Of a stretch of 64,000 bases of DNA, positions 10,558 through 21,534 are shown one piece after another. Origin of the DNA: Apoderus coryli (Eukaryota; Arthropoda; Insecta; Coleoptera; Attelabidae); contig OU452205.1 of NCBI GenBank assembly GCA_911728435.2, forward strand, positions 14,948,260-15,012,259, given 5' to 3'. Numbering within the stretch: the first letter of the stretch is position 1; each line of letters opens with the position of its first letter. The translations under genes and the position numbers were made by a program. Under the pieces are notes generated by a model that had not been told where the DNA came from, did no database searches, and saw nothing but the letters and a program-made list of their open reading frames with translations.

Positions 10558-10690
10558 TATGTGCCACGGTAGTTTAATTGTTAAAACACCTGACCGGCAA
10601 TTGGGAGATATGGGTTCAAACTCCACTTGTGCTACGGAATTATTTAAATTTTATGTTAGTTTATTAAATTTTCATTCATACTATACGCTC
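10558..10690 (+). repeat. tRNA-derived SINE (plus copy)
   Basis: gtgccacggtagtttaattg resembles a tRNA acceptor/D-arm with an A box. It is followed by cctgaccggcaattgggag (anticodon-arm-like, lacking the universal T33) and ggttcaaactcc (B box at 10612-10624), and closes with gtgctacg. The AT-rich tail after 10640 resembles the tail of the inverted neighbour. This head-plus-tail layout indicates a tRNA-derived SINE, not a tRNA gene. Confidence 0.65.
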
Positions 10691-10730
10691 TCAACTTAGA
10701 TAAATATCTTTATTTCGTTTGTCTATATAT

Positions 10731-11538
10731 ACAGGGTGTGTCACGGTGGATGGCGTATTAAACATTTATGGGGAACTAAAAAACGGATCATTTTTAAATT
10801 TTGGTTAATTAATAAGTAAATTTAATATATACTTCTAAAATATTTTGGATTTGTGCGACTTCCGGTCATACCGTATATAATTATATTTTTGGATTCCTTA
10901 TCTGTTTTGGAGTATTTTGTGTAAACACTTGTTTATACCTATCTTCAACTGTTTTTGAAAAAATAATTTATTTTGAATTGTTTTGCCCAAAACAGGTCTC
11001 TGGAAAATATTCACCATTTGGCACCTCAATAGGCAGACTGCAAATTTTGACGGCAGATGAAAAATATCTTAGAAAAATTAAATTAATGTCTTGACAGAAT
11101 CACCCGTAAGGGTACAGGGTGGTCGCAAACTACTGTTTTGTTATATACTTGTAAAAATAGAGGTCAATTTTCTAAAATGGAACACCTTATATATTATAAA
11201 ATATTCTGAAATACATTCAAATTCCCTTTCAAATGATATGCGATGTTCCTAGCCCTAAATGGAAAAGTTTTCGTTTAACCATCGCGAAACACTAAAATAG
11301 CTTGACATTTAGTTCATAAATAATAAAACGTGTGTTATTTATAAACGAAAGTGTCGTGAAAATAATTAAAATGGTACTCAGATGAGTTTGATTGAACATA
11401 TTTATTATTCGTTGCAAATGTAACAAAATATACAAAGAAAATTCAGGAAGTTTAATGAAATGTATCCTGATTTACAAGCAATGGACATGAGGATGTTATT
11501 TAGTTCTCCCTAAACGTCTAATACGCCATCCACCGTGA
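10731..11538. repeat. MITE with 40-bp inverted repeats, right tip missing
   Basis: The left end is acagggtgtg followed by the arm TCACGGTGGATGGCGTATTA..GGGGAACTAAA (10741-10780). The inverted arm TTTAGTTCTCCC..TAATACGCCATCC..GTGA lies at 11499-11538. The expected last ten bases (cacaccctgt) are absent, because the right side runs directly into the GACGT-rich terminus that begins near 11546. No transposase frame inside. Confidence 0.75.
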
Positions 11539-12655
11539 GCCATCTCAACTAACAAGTTGACGTGAAAACACGTCGAAACGACGTCGATACGTAGTGATAT
11601 TCGGCGCATGTCATAAATTCGGCATCATGACACGTCAGAATGACGTCGAACATTGGTGACATGCACTAGTCAAAAATCGGTATATGCAATGACGTCATTT
11701 CGACGTGTCTTAATCGAATTAAAAATTAAATCAACTACATTATTATTATCTCTCCAATATAAAATTCAGAAAAGGGAAAAAAGTTTATTTATCTATGCAA
11801 ATGATTATAATGTTTAGTAATATGATATATTAATTAATTTCAAATTACATAATCTCATTTCTTGCCACAATAAGAATATTTTTGCTTATATTTAAAAAAG
11901 ACTAAAAAATTTGAAGAATTCAAAATAAGCGCCATATTTAGATAGCATACATGCCCGATGCAACGATGTCAGTGCGACACAAACTATTTGTTTAGATTGC
12001 ATTATTGCTTTGTTTTCTTCAAAATTCCTTAATAATAATCCTTATTAATTATATATATTATAATCATTTAAATTTTGATTTAATGCGCATGTTCCCTTTC
12101 CAAATATTGTAAGTCTGGCAGTGCTCTACGTGGCAAATCGTCTTCCCCACCGGTAAAAGAAACCAATTTTTTATATTGTGCTGCCAGTCAGCGCAGCGTT
12201 GCCACCTACCATTTCTATGATATTTATACCATTCATACCTGAAAGTTGTTTTTGAGCATACCATTTTCCTTTTTTCTAACTCATACGAGTTTTATTTAAT
12301 TCGTATATTGAAACGAGCAAAACATAACACTTCGCACATGTGAATATTGTCATTATACAAAAAATTTAAAGAATGTTCTGGTGTCAATTCTTAAGAATAA
12401 TATGATTGACACTTATCGTTTTGTTTTCACGTCAGTGTTATCAAGATACCATTTTTGGCCGTAAGATACCATTTTTTAAATTGTCATTGTGACGTCAGGC
12501 GCCATTTTCTTTTCCTTGGTGATTTGTGTTTACTTTACATTAATTATTATAAACATTTATCTATGGTGTGGTGTGTGTGTTCTCCTCTCCTGAATAGCGA
12601 ATAAGTCAAGTGTATTATAATAGAGGTGTATATAATACTTATAAAGTATCTTAAT

Positions 12656-12829
12656 ATGGCCTTCCTAGGCATTCAATTTGTCGTAAAAGACGGTGGTACA
12701 CAAAAAGTGGTTGACTCCGAGAAAAAAAAGAAACCTGGTGGCCGCCCTATAAACAGCAAGAACATTTTAATAGATCTTTACTGTCCACTCTCAGTATATG
12801 GTATTTATGTTTATTGTTTTAGTATATAG
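12656..12829 (+). CDS. unrecognised small ORF with basic GRP-type motif
   Basis: An ATG at 12656 opens MAFLGIQFVVKDGGTQKV followed by a lysine run and PGGRPINSKN, an AT-hook or transposase-linker-like basic stretch, and stops at 12829 just before the Harbinger insertion. The codons before the insertion look more protein-like than the AT-rich end, so the Harbinger may have interrupted a longer gene or be downstream of an exon. It could belong to the surrounding GACGT-ended element or be a host exon. Function is not assignable. Confidence 0.25.
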   Translation: MAFLGIQFVVKDGGTQKVVDSEKKKKPGGRPINSKNILIDLYCPLSVYGIYVYCFSI

Positions 12830-13154
12830 TTCTTTTATGCCCGTTTGCACCACATACACTTTAAGTAGAGAATAGTTAAGGGTCATCTAAATTTTAAGAA
12901 CGGAATTGATTGCACCGAATCATGAGTAGATAGCACTTAGTTAAGTATCGGGTAAATTTGTCAACATAGCAAATTTAAGGTAGCCGACAATGAAGAGGAG
13001 TTTTTTGGTCGGGCAGTAGGTAATATTTTAACTTTTAACCTCTTCAGTTTTGTTTTCATAATAATTCATAATGTAAACATTAATTTTGATTGTGAATGTG
13101 AACGAAAATTATTAAATACTAGAGTTAAATTGTGTCCGTAAATATAATAGAAAC

Positions 13155-13300
13155 AAAATTATTTTGTGGCATAACGGAAAAAATGACTGGGTTTACCTAC
13201 ACAAGGGACTTTGTTTAGACTGAGGCCCTGCTAAATTACACAAAAGTCCCTTGTGTAGGAAAAACCAGTCATTTTGTCCGCTATGCCACAAAATTATTTT
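13155..13300. repeat. fold-back MITE nested in the Harbinger
   Basis: Two arms of about 58 bp (13155-13212 and 13243-13300) pair around a 30-nt loop. The arm starts AAAATTATTTTGTGGCAT and runs through aatgactgg and acacaagggact. It is present only in the first of the two Harbinger units, so it inserted after the duplication or was lost from the second. Confidence 0.8.
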
Positions 13301-13834
13301 CATTTTATTATTTAATACATTTTTTTAATATAACATATAATACGATGGAAGTTAGTGATACATAAAAAAAGAGAAGACCTCCAAACTACACTTCCAACGA
13401 GAAAGAAGTTCTTCTATCGATATTGTTGGATCATAGTTATTGTGGCATCATTCAAATTAATAAAATTAACTTTTTGTTATTATTTTCCATTGTTAAATTT
13501 ATCTATTCTTATTGTTATATATTTGAAATGTATTTATTACATATACATAGTATTTGATCTGTTTCTATTATAAGATTTAGCTAGATGAGTGCTACTACTA
13601 CTTACATATTTTATGATTTATATTCAAAAATAGTTTTAGTTTATTATTTACCTGGGAACATAAGTAGAGTTGTTAGCTTATTTATTCTTTTGTGGATTAA
13701 TAATTAAATAAACTGTAAACGTGAAGTTGTTATGGTTTTAATACATAGGTATATACCTCTATTATTATTTTTTAATATCGACTATTTCCTCAGTACCTCT
13801 ATATATATATAATAGGTATGTTAAGCACAAAGAC

Positions 13835-14073
13835 GCTTTTTGGTCTTTCCTACTAAAATATCTTCTAGTGAAAGCTGTCATAGCTCATCAAATTCTAGTA
13901 AAAATGCTCAATTTGGTCTAGGATAGACCGAATCGTAGTCTTCGTCAGTCGAAATCTTTGAAAAAAATTTAAATTGTCCATATCTAAAAATAATTCGGCC
14001 TTTCATAAACCCTCCTTGGAAATCCATGTTCAATTAATTCGAAAACATCAAGGTCCTCGTCAAATAATTCCAT
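13835..14073 (-). pseudogene. Harbinger transposase N-terminal remnant, unit 1
   Basis: From an ATG complement at 14071-14073 the frame reads acidic residues, then VFELIEHGFPRRVYERPNYF, then a stop. The FELIE.GFPRR.YERPNYF wording is typical of the start of insect HARBI1-like transposases. After the stop, other frames contain FQRFRL- and QIEH-like pieces. The catalytic DDE region is absent. Confidence 0.65.
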
Positions 14074-14699
14074 ATTTTTAATTTTTTAATCGCCACACAC
14101 AGTAAACAACCCAATAATGAAAAATATAAAAGCAATATTGAGGTTAGAATTCCATTTAAGAAGAGATTTCTCGAGTCAACTAGTGCCCGTTGGCACCACA
14201 TACAGTTTAAGTAGAGAATAGTTAAGGGTCACCTAAATTTTAAGAACGGAATTGATTGCACCGAATCATGAGTAGATAGCACTTAGTTAAGTATCGGGTA
14301 AATTTGTCAACATAGCAAATTTAAGGTAGCCGACAATGAAGAAGAGTTTTTTGGTCGGGCAGTAGGTAAGCATACGTTAATTTCCTTTTATACCGAGCCA
14401 ATGGGAACGTTCGCCCTTGGGTCGTGTTTCCGTGGGTGGCCGTCGCGGATCGGTGGCGTGCATTTCGCTTTGTTTTTGCTGTTTGAATATTTTGGCGCCA
14501 TAAGCTAGTGCTCTGAATAGTATAAACAACTGAATCTGTTACTAGATAAAAAGCAAAAACAAACTCGTTTATAACAGCAATAATTTTTATTGCTACATAT
14601 AAAATAATAATTTATAAGTATAGTTGCGAATAGTTGTTATGGTTTTAATTTATTGTTGTTGATACCCTAGCTCAATAATTTATACCTCTATATAATAGT

Positions 14700-14952
14700 A
14701 ATAGGTATGTTAAGCACAAAGACCCTTTCTGGTCTTTATCTTCTAATGAAAGCTGTCATATCTCATCAAATTCTAGTAAAAATGCTCAATTTGGTCTAGG
14801 ATAGGCCGAATCGTAGGCTTCGTCAGTCGAAATCTTTGAAAAAAACTTAAATTTTCCATATCTTAAAAATAATTCGGCCTTTCATACACCCTCCTTGGAA
14901 ATCCATGTTCAATTAATTCAAAAACATCAAGATCATCATCCAATAATCCCAT
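14700..14952 (-). pseudogene. Harbinger transposase N-terminal remnant, unit 2
   Basis: Second copy of the same remnant, starting at 14952. It repeats VFELIEHGFPRRVYERPNYF and the same stop codon, so the inactivating mutation predates the duplication. Small differences (acidic residues at the N-terminus, a few substitutions) show that the two units have since diverged. Confidence 0.68.
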
Positions 14953-15924
14953 ATTTTTAATCGCCACACAATGTAAACAACCCAATAATGAAAAATATAA
15001 AAGCAATATTGAGGTTAGAATTCCATTTAAGAAGAGAATTTTCGAGTCTTAACTTAAGGAACACTTAGGCAAATTTAAAGTGACGTTTTAACGTGGTGCA
15101 ATAAAAAATAGATGCTAAGCGACTCTTAGAACAAATCGTGACTTAAAATATTCTTCAACACTTCACTTAAGTGACACTTAGGCAAATTTAAAGTGACGTT
15201 TTAACGCGGTGCAATAAAAAATAGATGCTAAGCGCCTCTTAGAACAAATCGTGACTTAAACGGTATGTGGTGCAAACGGGCATTATAAAGATGTGGTTAT
15301 GTTCATACAAGTATTGTACGGCATGTTTTGGTATGGTTTTTTCTTATTCTTTTAAGAATTAGTTGAAGTTCAACCTGTTTCTTGCAATTTAATCGGTTTA
15401 TATTAGTTTTGGGAAGACTATTATAAAACCAATCAAATTGCTCAGCGGTTTTAGAACTAGTTCTGAAAAAGAATCAAGACAAGCCTATTATTTCCACCAT
15501 TTACTGGTTTAACATTGGACGCATATTGACGTATTTTTGACGTTATCACTCAACGTGTTGTTTGATCCTTATTCGACGTCAATTAGCTGTGACATATTGT
15601 CGTAATTATTACGTCGAAATGTTGGTCATTTTGACGTAATTAGAGACGTATATTTCACGTCAAATTCACGTGCATTGCTAGCTGGGATACATTATCCATT
15701 CGTAATCAGAAACAATAACAGTCTTAGAAACATTTTATTTATTATTTATTTAAGGTACGATTTTAGGAGAAGCCGTGCTTACCTTGCTATCGTGCTGCTA
15801 TAGACCAAAATACAGTTTTTTTATTGGGTACAAGAGTTTGTTCTTTTTAGTTTCCACTTTTTATTTTTTATCAAATTATATTTATTATATATATTGTTCT
15901 TTTTTCTTGAACTCTTCCTTATTA

Positions 15925-16187
15925 TTTTATAAATGTATCTCTTTCTTGGGATGAGATTCCAATGAAAACAGATTGTAATGAAAAAAATAATTCCGAACGA
16001 CGCCATGACAAATTTTAATGTATGTATTTAAAATTGAACGTGAATCGGAGACGATTTAGAATGTACCTGATAAAGGCAATTGTGTGTGCCGAAACGTTGT
16101 AAACTGACATGAAATAACAAAAATAATTTCACCTACAATCTGTTTTAATTGGAACCTGATCCCAAGAAAGAAATCCATTTATAAAAT
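15925..16187. repeat. inverted repeat surrounding a hammerhead-like motif
   Basis: Arms of about 60 bp at 15925-15983 (through ctttcttgggatgagattcc and aacagattgta) and 16127-16187 (its inverse) enclose 145 bp, in which the hammerhead-like motif at 16067-16101 sits. Arm identity is imperfect. It may be a Penelope terminal remnant; no RT or GIY-YIG sequence is nearby. Confidence 0.6.
16067..16101 (+). ncRNA. hammerhead-like motif, decayed core
   Basis: CTGATAA (consensus CTGANGA with the G changed), a GGCA/TGCC stem with an 8-nt loop, GAAA, then ACGTTGT as minimal stem III. The order and spacing match the Penelope-associated motif at 1054. The core change predicts loss of catalysis. Confidence 0.45.
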
Positions 16188-16858
16188 ATATTATATTTCT
16201 CTCTCTCGTTGTTGCGGCTGTTGACAAATTTCCTTTTTGAATGTGCCTTATTTATAGCGGATGTGTATCTCACCTCCCATGTACTTCCACCAAAACCTTC
16301 TCCTCCTTACATCATAAAATACTCGGTGAAAGCGAAATCTTAAAAACTTATTTTCACCTATTTTTTAACCCACCAGTCCCACACTGTTAAGCACAGTTCA
16401 GTATGTAGGTGTCAAAAATAAACACTGAAAAGACCGACGATGATACAAAAAAGAGGACATTAACGTGCGAAGCTTAGCAGTTTTCTACCCATTCGTGTTT
16501 TAAAATAAACTCACCGTTGTTGTAGTATTTTGCCGAGAATTGTTTTCACTGCATGGCAATTGGGAGGAAATATATGGAGGACAACACGGGATGCAAAAAG
16601 AGTGTACGTGTATATGATGGGGATGACAACATAGGAAAATGGAAACAACAAAACGAGTGAAACAAGTGACAAACATTAAACAAAAAAGTAGTCGACAAAA
16701 GAGGTATACAAAATATGAGTTGCTTTATTGTTGTTCACAATATTATTACGAATTACACTCATGTTGTTTTTCAAAAAAACGCTAGTACATGCTATAATAT
16801 ATTACACGTTAATACTATTTTGCTATTGTTACACTTGTAAAATTCAAAAATATGTATA
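16188..16858. other. no recognised gene or element
   Basis: AT-rich sequence with short spurious frames only. Confidence 0.4.
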
Positions 16859-16866
16859 AGGCTGAG

Positions 16867-16973
16867 CAGTGGCGTATTAACACTGTGTTGGAAAGTCTTA
16901 GACGGGCCCCCGTTTTTTAAATACTTATTATGAAATTAGTGCGCGCCGGCCAACACTGGTTGATACGCCACTG
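16867..16973. mobile_element. 107-bp hAT MITE with 8-bp target duplication
   Basis: The ends CAGTGGCGTATTAACACTG and inverted CAGTGGCGTATCAACCAGTG form TIRs of about 24 bp. The 8-bp duplication AGGCTGAG flanks it exactly (16859-16866 and 16974-16981). The interior is too short to code. Confidence 0.88.
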
Positions 16974-17244
16974 AGGCTGAGCTGAAAACACATATATTTC
17001 AGCTCTACTATAGTATATCGAATACTAAAGTACTGTAAAATTAAAGGTGTTCTTTTAATAAATGAATATACTAAAGTATGCACGGTGTTTCAAAATGAGG
17101 CTGCAATATTTAAGGGCGTGATTTCTCAGTTCCCAAAAACATATGTCCGGAAATGCTTTATTACAAGGTGTTAAAGTTTTTTTGTAAATAGCGATTTTTT
17201 TAAATTAAGTAATATATCTCCTTACCGATTTCTTTGAAATTCAT

Positions 17245-17815
17245 CGACGCCTTCATGAAACAGGTAAACTAAAACCAAGTGGAGGAACAGGAAGGCCAAA
17301 AACAGCAAGAAAGGTCGAGTTGGAGGAGGATGTGCTGAACATGGTTGAAGAAACTCCAGGTACTTTTACTCGAAAAGTTGCTGAGGTTTTGAATGTAAAT
17401 AACAGTACTGTTTGGCGCATTCTTAAGGACAATTTGATATATCCATACCACATCCAACGCGGTCAAGCACTTATTTCTGCTGATATTTCTCCACGTATGG
17501 CATTCTGTCAATGTCTTTTGCACAAAATTGTTGAAATACCTCAACTACGGATCTTGATTTTGTTTACTGATGAAGCGAGTTTTTCAAGAAATGCAATAAG
17601 GAATTTTCATAATAACCATTTATGATGTGATATAAATCCGCACGCGATATTTGAAGATCATTTTCAACATCAGTTCTCGTTGAATGTTTGGATTGGACCC
17701 GTATTCTACCAAGCAGACTTAACGGAGAGGTATATCGCGACTTTCTGGAACACACGCTTCCTGGATTTCTGGAAAATATACCATTGGCAATAAGAAATGC
17801 AATGGTTTATAAGAG
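17245..17815 (+). pseudogene. Tc1-like transposase, HTH and first DDE residue
   Basis: The frame reads RLHETGKLKPSGGTGRPKT, then a helix-turn-helix-like GTFTRKVAEVLNVNNSTVWR, ILKDNLIYPYHIQR, and LFTDEASFSRNAI holding the first catalytic aspartate, up to FHNNHL and a stop at about 17623. NPHAIFEDHFQHQFSLNVW and the ERYIATFWNT stretch continue in shifted frames. This wording is a common insect Tc1/IS630-type transposase. The C-terminal D/E part is gone here but is present in another copy near 26.1 kb. Confidence 0.75.
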
Positions 17816-19010
17816 ATAAAAAAGTTCTAGTTTTAGTTGCGGATCTCAAGACAATATCAAAAATTACTTTAAATTAAAAAATTACAGTCAGTGGCGTACA
17901 TTTTTTTGTCAATAATTTGTATTAAGTTGCCCCCCTAAAGCTCCTGGAATTAATAATGTCACAAAAAAGATAAGAGCAAGTATAAGAATATGAATTTAAT
18001 AGAAATGGTGCCTTCACCATGTTGCAATAAGAATTAGAAAGTAAGGGTTGAACCTCCCTTATGTCTTTGTAGTATTTGAAGATTCAGGTAAGTGTGCTCT
18101 ACTGAGTTAAATCTTTATGTAGAGTTTATAGAAGGGTTTGAGTTTTGTCAAGTTACTCGCTTGGCTTGTTGAGCTACTCGAGGATCACCCACTTACATCA
18201 CTCCCACGAAAGAGGATCTTATTGATTCTCCCTCGTAAACGAGTGACGGTCTGTAATTGAGCGGCGTCTCTCAGTGAATAGGTACTTGATTGAATTTAGA
18301 AAACTATTTTAAAATAAAAAGGAAAGTCAAATGAATTTTACTAACTATTATTTATTTAATTATTTAAAGAATGTACAAAAGTCAATTTAATAAAAAAGGA
18401 CAAGTCTCAAAAATCAACAATTATAATAATTAAAAATTTGGTACTTACATTACAATTATAATCATCGCCGACACAGCTGATCTTTCTTTCACGTTAGATA
18501 AAAAATGTTTAAAATTATAAATGCTTGATATAGGTACTAATAATATTAATTCGCGTTAAATAAACTGTAAAACTTTAAGACACTACTCAACGGAGGAGAT
18601 TGGTGCTTTTAGAACCCGAATTTTACTTCGCCGAAGATTCGAGAGAAGACCCCAAAAAATAAACCGAGAGAGTTTTGTGGTTCGAGAACCTGGCGGAGCA
18701 TTCGGACTCCAACGCGGGGAGACTTCATGGTCCGAGACGCCCAGTCTCCAACCGCTCTCTTCAAGCTTTATTACACAGAAGTGCAAATCAAAATCCCCTG
18801 TAACTTCCTGTTACAACAATATTTATAACTTTACTTTTTTCCACTCTTACGAATATAGACCAATCAAATTATCTATTCTTAGCGTCGGTCGTACCGTTTT
18901 TTGTATAAACTTGTATAAACAACTTTGATGAACTTTTAAAAATTATTAAATAAGCATAAAATAGCTAGTTCGACCGGATGCAATATTTTTATTACAATAT
19001 ACCGGGTGTG
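17816..19010. other. unassigned interior of the Tc1-like element
   Basis: There is a lone hAT-like terminus (cagtggcgtaca) at 17889 without a partner, and a GC-richer patch at 18580-18790. No gene was recognised. Confidence 0.35.
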
Positions 19011-19699
19011 ACAATAATTTTGATTAAGTAATATTTTGATGTAATAAGCTCCCTATTTCTAGCAACAGCGCTGCGAAATTTCAAAGAAATCGGTAAGGAG
19101 ATATTTGACCGTTATTTTCAAAAAAACTGTAACACCTTGTATCTTGGAAACAATGTTTTCCCGGACGTATGTTCATGAGAATTTTTTCAGAAAATGACCT
19201 GAGCAATCACCCTTTTAAATATTGCCGTGTATTTTTGAAGCACCCTGTGTATTTTATTTTAAAAAATCGATATTCTTCTAATATTATTAGGTATACTAAA
19301 ACTTAATTTATGGTTCAGCTCACTCTTGTAGACACGAGTAGTACTAGAAATTTTGTTGTTGATTTGGTAACTCAACTAAACATAATTTTATTACACACTG
19401 TAAAACTAATTGAGGGAAAGGTAATTCCCTATACCAGATTTAGCTTAAAAAATTATTGTAACCTATGTATCACCCTGTAACGTCTATAATTGTTTAGTAT
19501 TAAAATTTTTAAAAACCCGTTTGCGTATTAAATTCTAAGGATTGTGCCGAGCCACTGTACATAATCACGGCTAGAAATTTTTGGGTATTTAATTCCTAAT
19601 GGCTACTCCTTGAGGCCATGTATAACCGAAATATGAAATGCGTATAGTATTTTTCACGTATTTTGGTTATGAAATATTAAATTCGATTTTTTTAAATCT

Positions 19700-20735
19700 T
19701 GATGTCCTACAAAAATCATGGTCAGCTTTAGCACTCCCACGACGTTGCAAACTTTTCATCGGCTTCACATGAAAAACAGCCGTCGGCCAAAAATGGCACA
19801 TGCTTTATTTTAAAAAAGTAGCCCATATTAAAGTGGATTAGAATGCTATTTTCTGCTTTCTGTCGCTTGTCCGAGAAAAATATTAACTATTTGAGCCAGT
19901 CCGACAAAATTAAAGCTTTAAACGCGATGATACCGTTGTTCGACAACAAAAAAATGGAAAAGTCAACGTTTGTTACCAATGGATAAGTAGGGCTTTGGTA
20001 CGAATTATTAAAAAATGTCATTTCAACATTGAAAATGTTGCTGTTATCCTAATATGGCAGTTGGCGGTATAAAAAAAGTTTGTTGTCTGCGATGTCAATG
20101 TAGATAATATTCTAGTTGTCTCCCGGCGTGCATGCTTCGTGTCGCTATTGGTGTATTTTTTGGTGCAAAGAACTAAGTGGTAGTTCTTAATCTATGATAT
20201 TATCTGGTAAATTAAATCTCATCTAAATGTATAATGTATATTATCAATTTCATTACATACTGAGATAACCTTCATAAAGAAGTCAATGAATCAGACTCTG
20301 AGTTTAATGCCAGTGACAGCGAGAGTGATTAGGACGAGTCCTCTGATAAGTCTCTCATTAAATCTAATAAAATTAGGGTAACAAATTAAATATTTGAAAT
20401 ATTTAATAAAATGGAAGCAGGGAGTTTTAAATATCGTATACAGGGTTTTTGTTAATAATATTAGTATCTTTATTTCCATCAAGGTCATACAAGACGACAC
20501 ATTCTGTGTCTTTCAAATTGTGCGACTTTTTTGCACACGACTAATTCGACATATTGAACATTTTTGGTTTTTTTTTGTCGGACTGGCGCAAATAGATTTT
20601 TCTCGGACAAGCGACATTAATGATAAAGCAGAAAGAGTTCTTATATGTGCCATTTTTGGTTGTTTTTTATGTGTGGCAGATGGAAAATTTGCAACGTCGG
20701 ACGGCTAAAACTGACCATGATTTTTGTCGGACAAT
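19700..20735. repeat. fold-back element with about 250-bp arms
   Basis: The left arm (about 19700-19970) and the inverted right arm (about 20500-20735) share GTCC.ACAAAAATCATGGTCAG, GACGTTGCAAA, CAAAAATGGCACAT, CTGTCGCTTGTCCGAGAAAA and CCAGTCCGACAAAA. The centre of about 0.5 kb has no coding pattern. The ends and target duplication are not clear. Confidence 0.7.
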
Positions 20736-21534
20736 GATATGTTTTTATTTGAATCAGTCATAAAATTGACTTGTTCCGGTTGTCGCCGAAACCCTAAATA
20801 ACCAAGATTTTTGCCGGATAATAGTTTCCCTACATTCTCCAACTACTTCAGATCCAATAAGATTAAAAAAAATCTGTTTATAATATTTTATTCAAACATC
20901 GTCAAATTGACGCGTTTTTCCACACACAGAAAACACCCAAGATTTTTCACACAGGTAGGTATAAAAAAGTTGAGTGACTCGTCAGCTTAAGCTGCATACA
21001 CAGTTTGCTGTTTTTCTCTGATCACATGGGGTCTGAGATGATAGTAAATAAGCAAAATTCGAAATTGATTTAATATATGACCAGAGCTAGACTGAATCGA
21101 AAAAAATGGCCACACTTAAATTAGTATGCGTACTCTTTTAGGGATTTTGTGTAAGAGTAATATGAATAATTCTGTATATTATATTTCAACACTAAATACT
21201 TTTGTATTGTAAGTGGCTTTACTGAATAGGGAATAGGGTAGGTTATCGCGGCTGTCAGTAAATAAGAAGAATGAAGCTATTGCACCATTATGCTATTTTG
21301 TTTACACAACCGAAGATGCTGTAAGCATAATTTATATAGCTTACTCGAACTCCTTCGTTGTTTTTTGAAAAAAGTTAAAGCAAGAGGAAAAAATGTGGTT
21401 CTGTATTAAGTCTCGATAATTGATTATGGGATGATAGAGGATCTCAAACAAAGCTTTTAAATATTGTAAAAATCAAATAAGGAAAGTACAGTGTGGACAC
21501 TTTTGATAGGAAACATCCATTTCTAGAGGAGATA
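20736..21534. other. no recognised gene or element
   Basis: AT-rich. Only fading similarity to the flank of the preceding fold-back (gccggataatag). Confidence 0.35.

Larger units (their letters stand above)
12838..15282. mobile_element. PIF/Harbinger element, tandem-dimer structure
   Basis: Terminal inverted repeats TGCCCGTTTGCACCACATAC are nearly perfect and are flanked by TTA on each side (12835-12837 and 15283-15285), the target duplication of PIF/Harbinger. Inside, the left 185 bp recurs at 14184-14369, and a 0.4-kb block at 13730-14180 recurs at 14635-15050. Thus about one and three-quarter units lie in tandem, the first lacking its right tip. The last 230 bp also holds an 87-bp direct duplication (15063-15150 and 15176-15262). 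Two transposase N-terminal remnants are on the minus strand. Confidence 0.85.
11546..15690. mobile_element. candidate large DNA transposon with GACGT-rich ends, carrying a nested Harbinger
   Basis: The left terminus reads tctcaactaacaagttgacg and the inverted right terminus tcccagctagcaatgcacgt. Both share CYCARCTARCAA followed by ACGTGAA-type sequence. About 150-200 bp at each end is packed with gacgt/acgtc motifs (11560-11720 and 15495-15665). The interior contains the unrelated TTA-flanked Harbinger (12838-15282), so the outer element itself would be about 1.7 kb. A similar terminus bounds the element at 43331-45973. No transposase or clear target duplication was found. This is an inference from termini only. 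Confidence 0.5.
17080..19250 (+). mobile_element. Tc1-like element with about 170-bp inverted ends
   Basis: The left end (17081-17245) and the inverted right end (19072-19250) share GGTG.TTCAAAA, GCAATATTTAA, a gtccgg segment and CCGATTTCTTTGAAAT. Both outer flanks are consistent with a TA target. A decayed transposase lies in the left third. The segment from about 17820 to 19010 has no recognised coding sequence and may include later insertions. Confidence 0.65.

Noticed and set aside
10558..10640. tRNA gene
   Set aside because: A and B boxes are present but the anticodon loop lacks T33 and the arms mispair, and a second inverted copy shares a non-tRNA tail; SINE preferred.
17889..17960. 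hAT element starting cagtggcgtaca
   Set aside because: No inverted partner or 8-bp duplication could be found.
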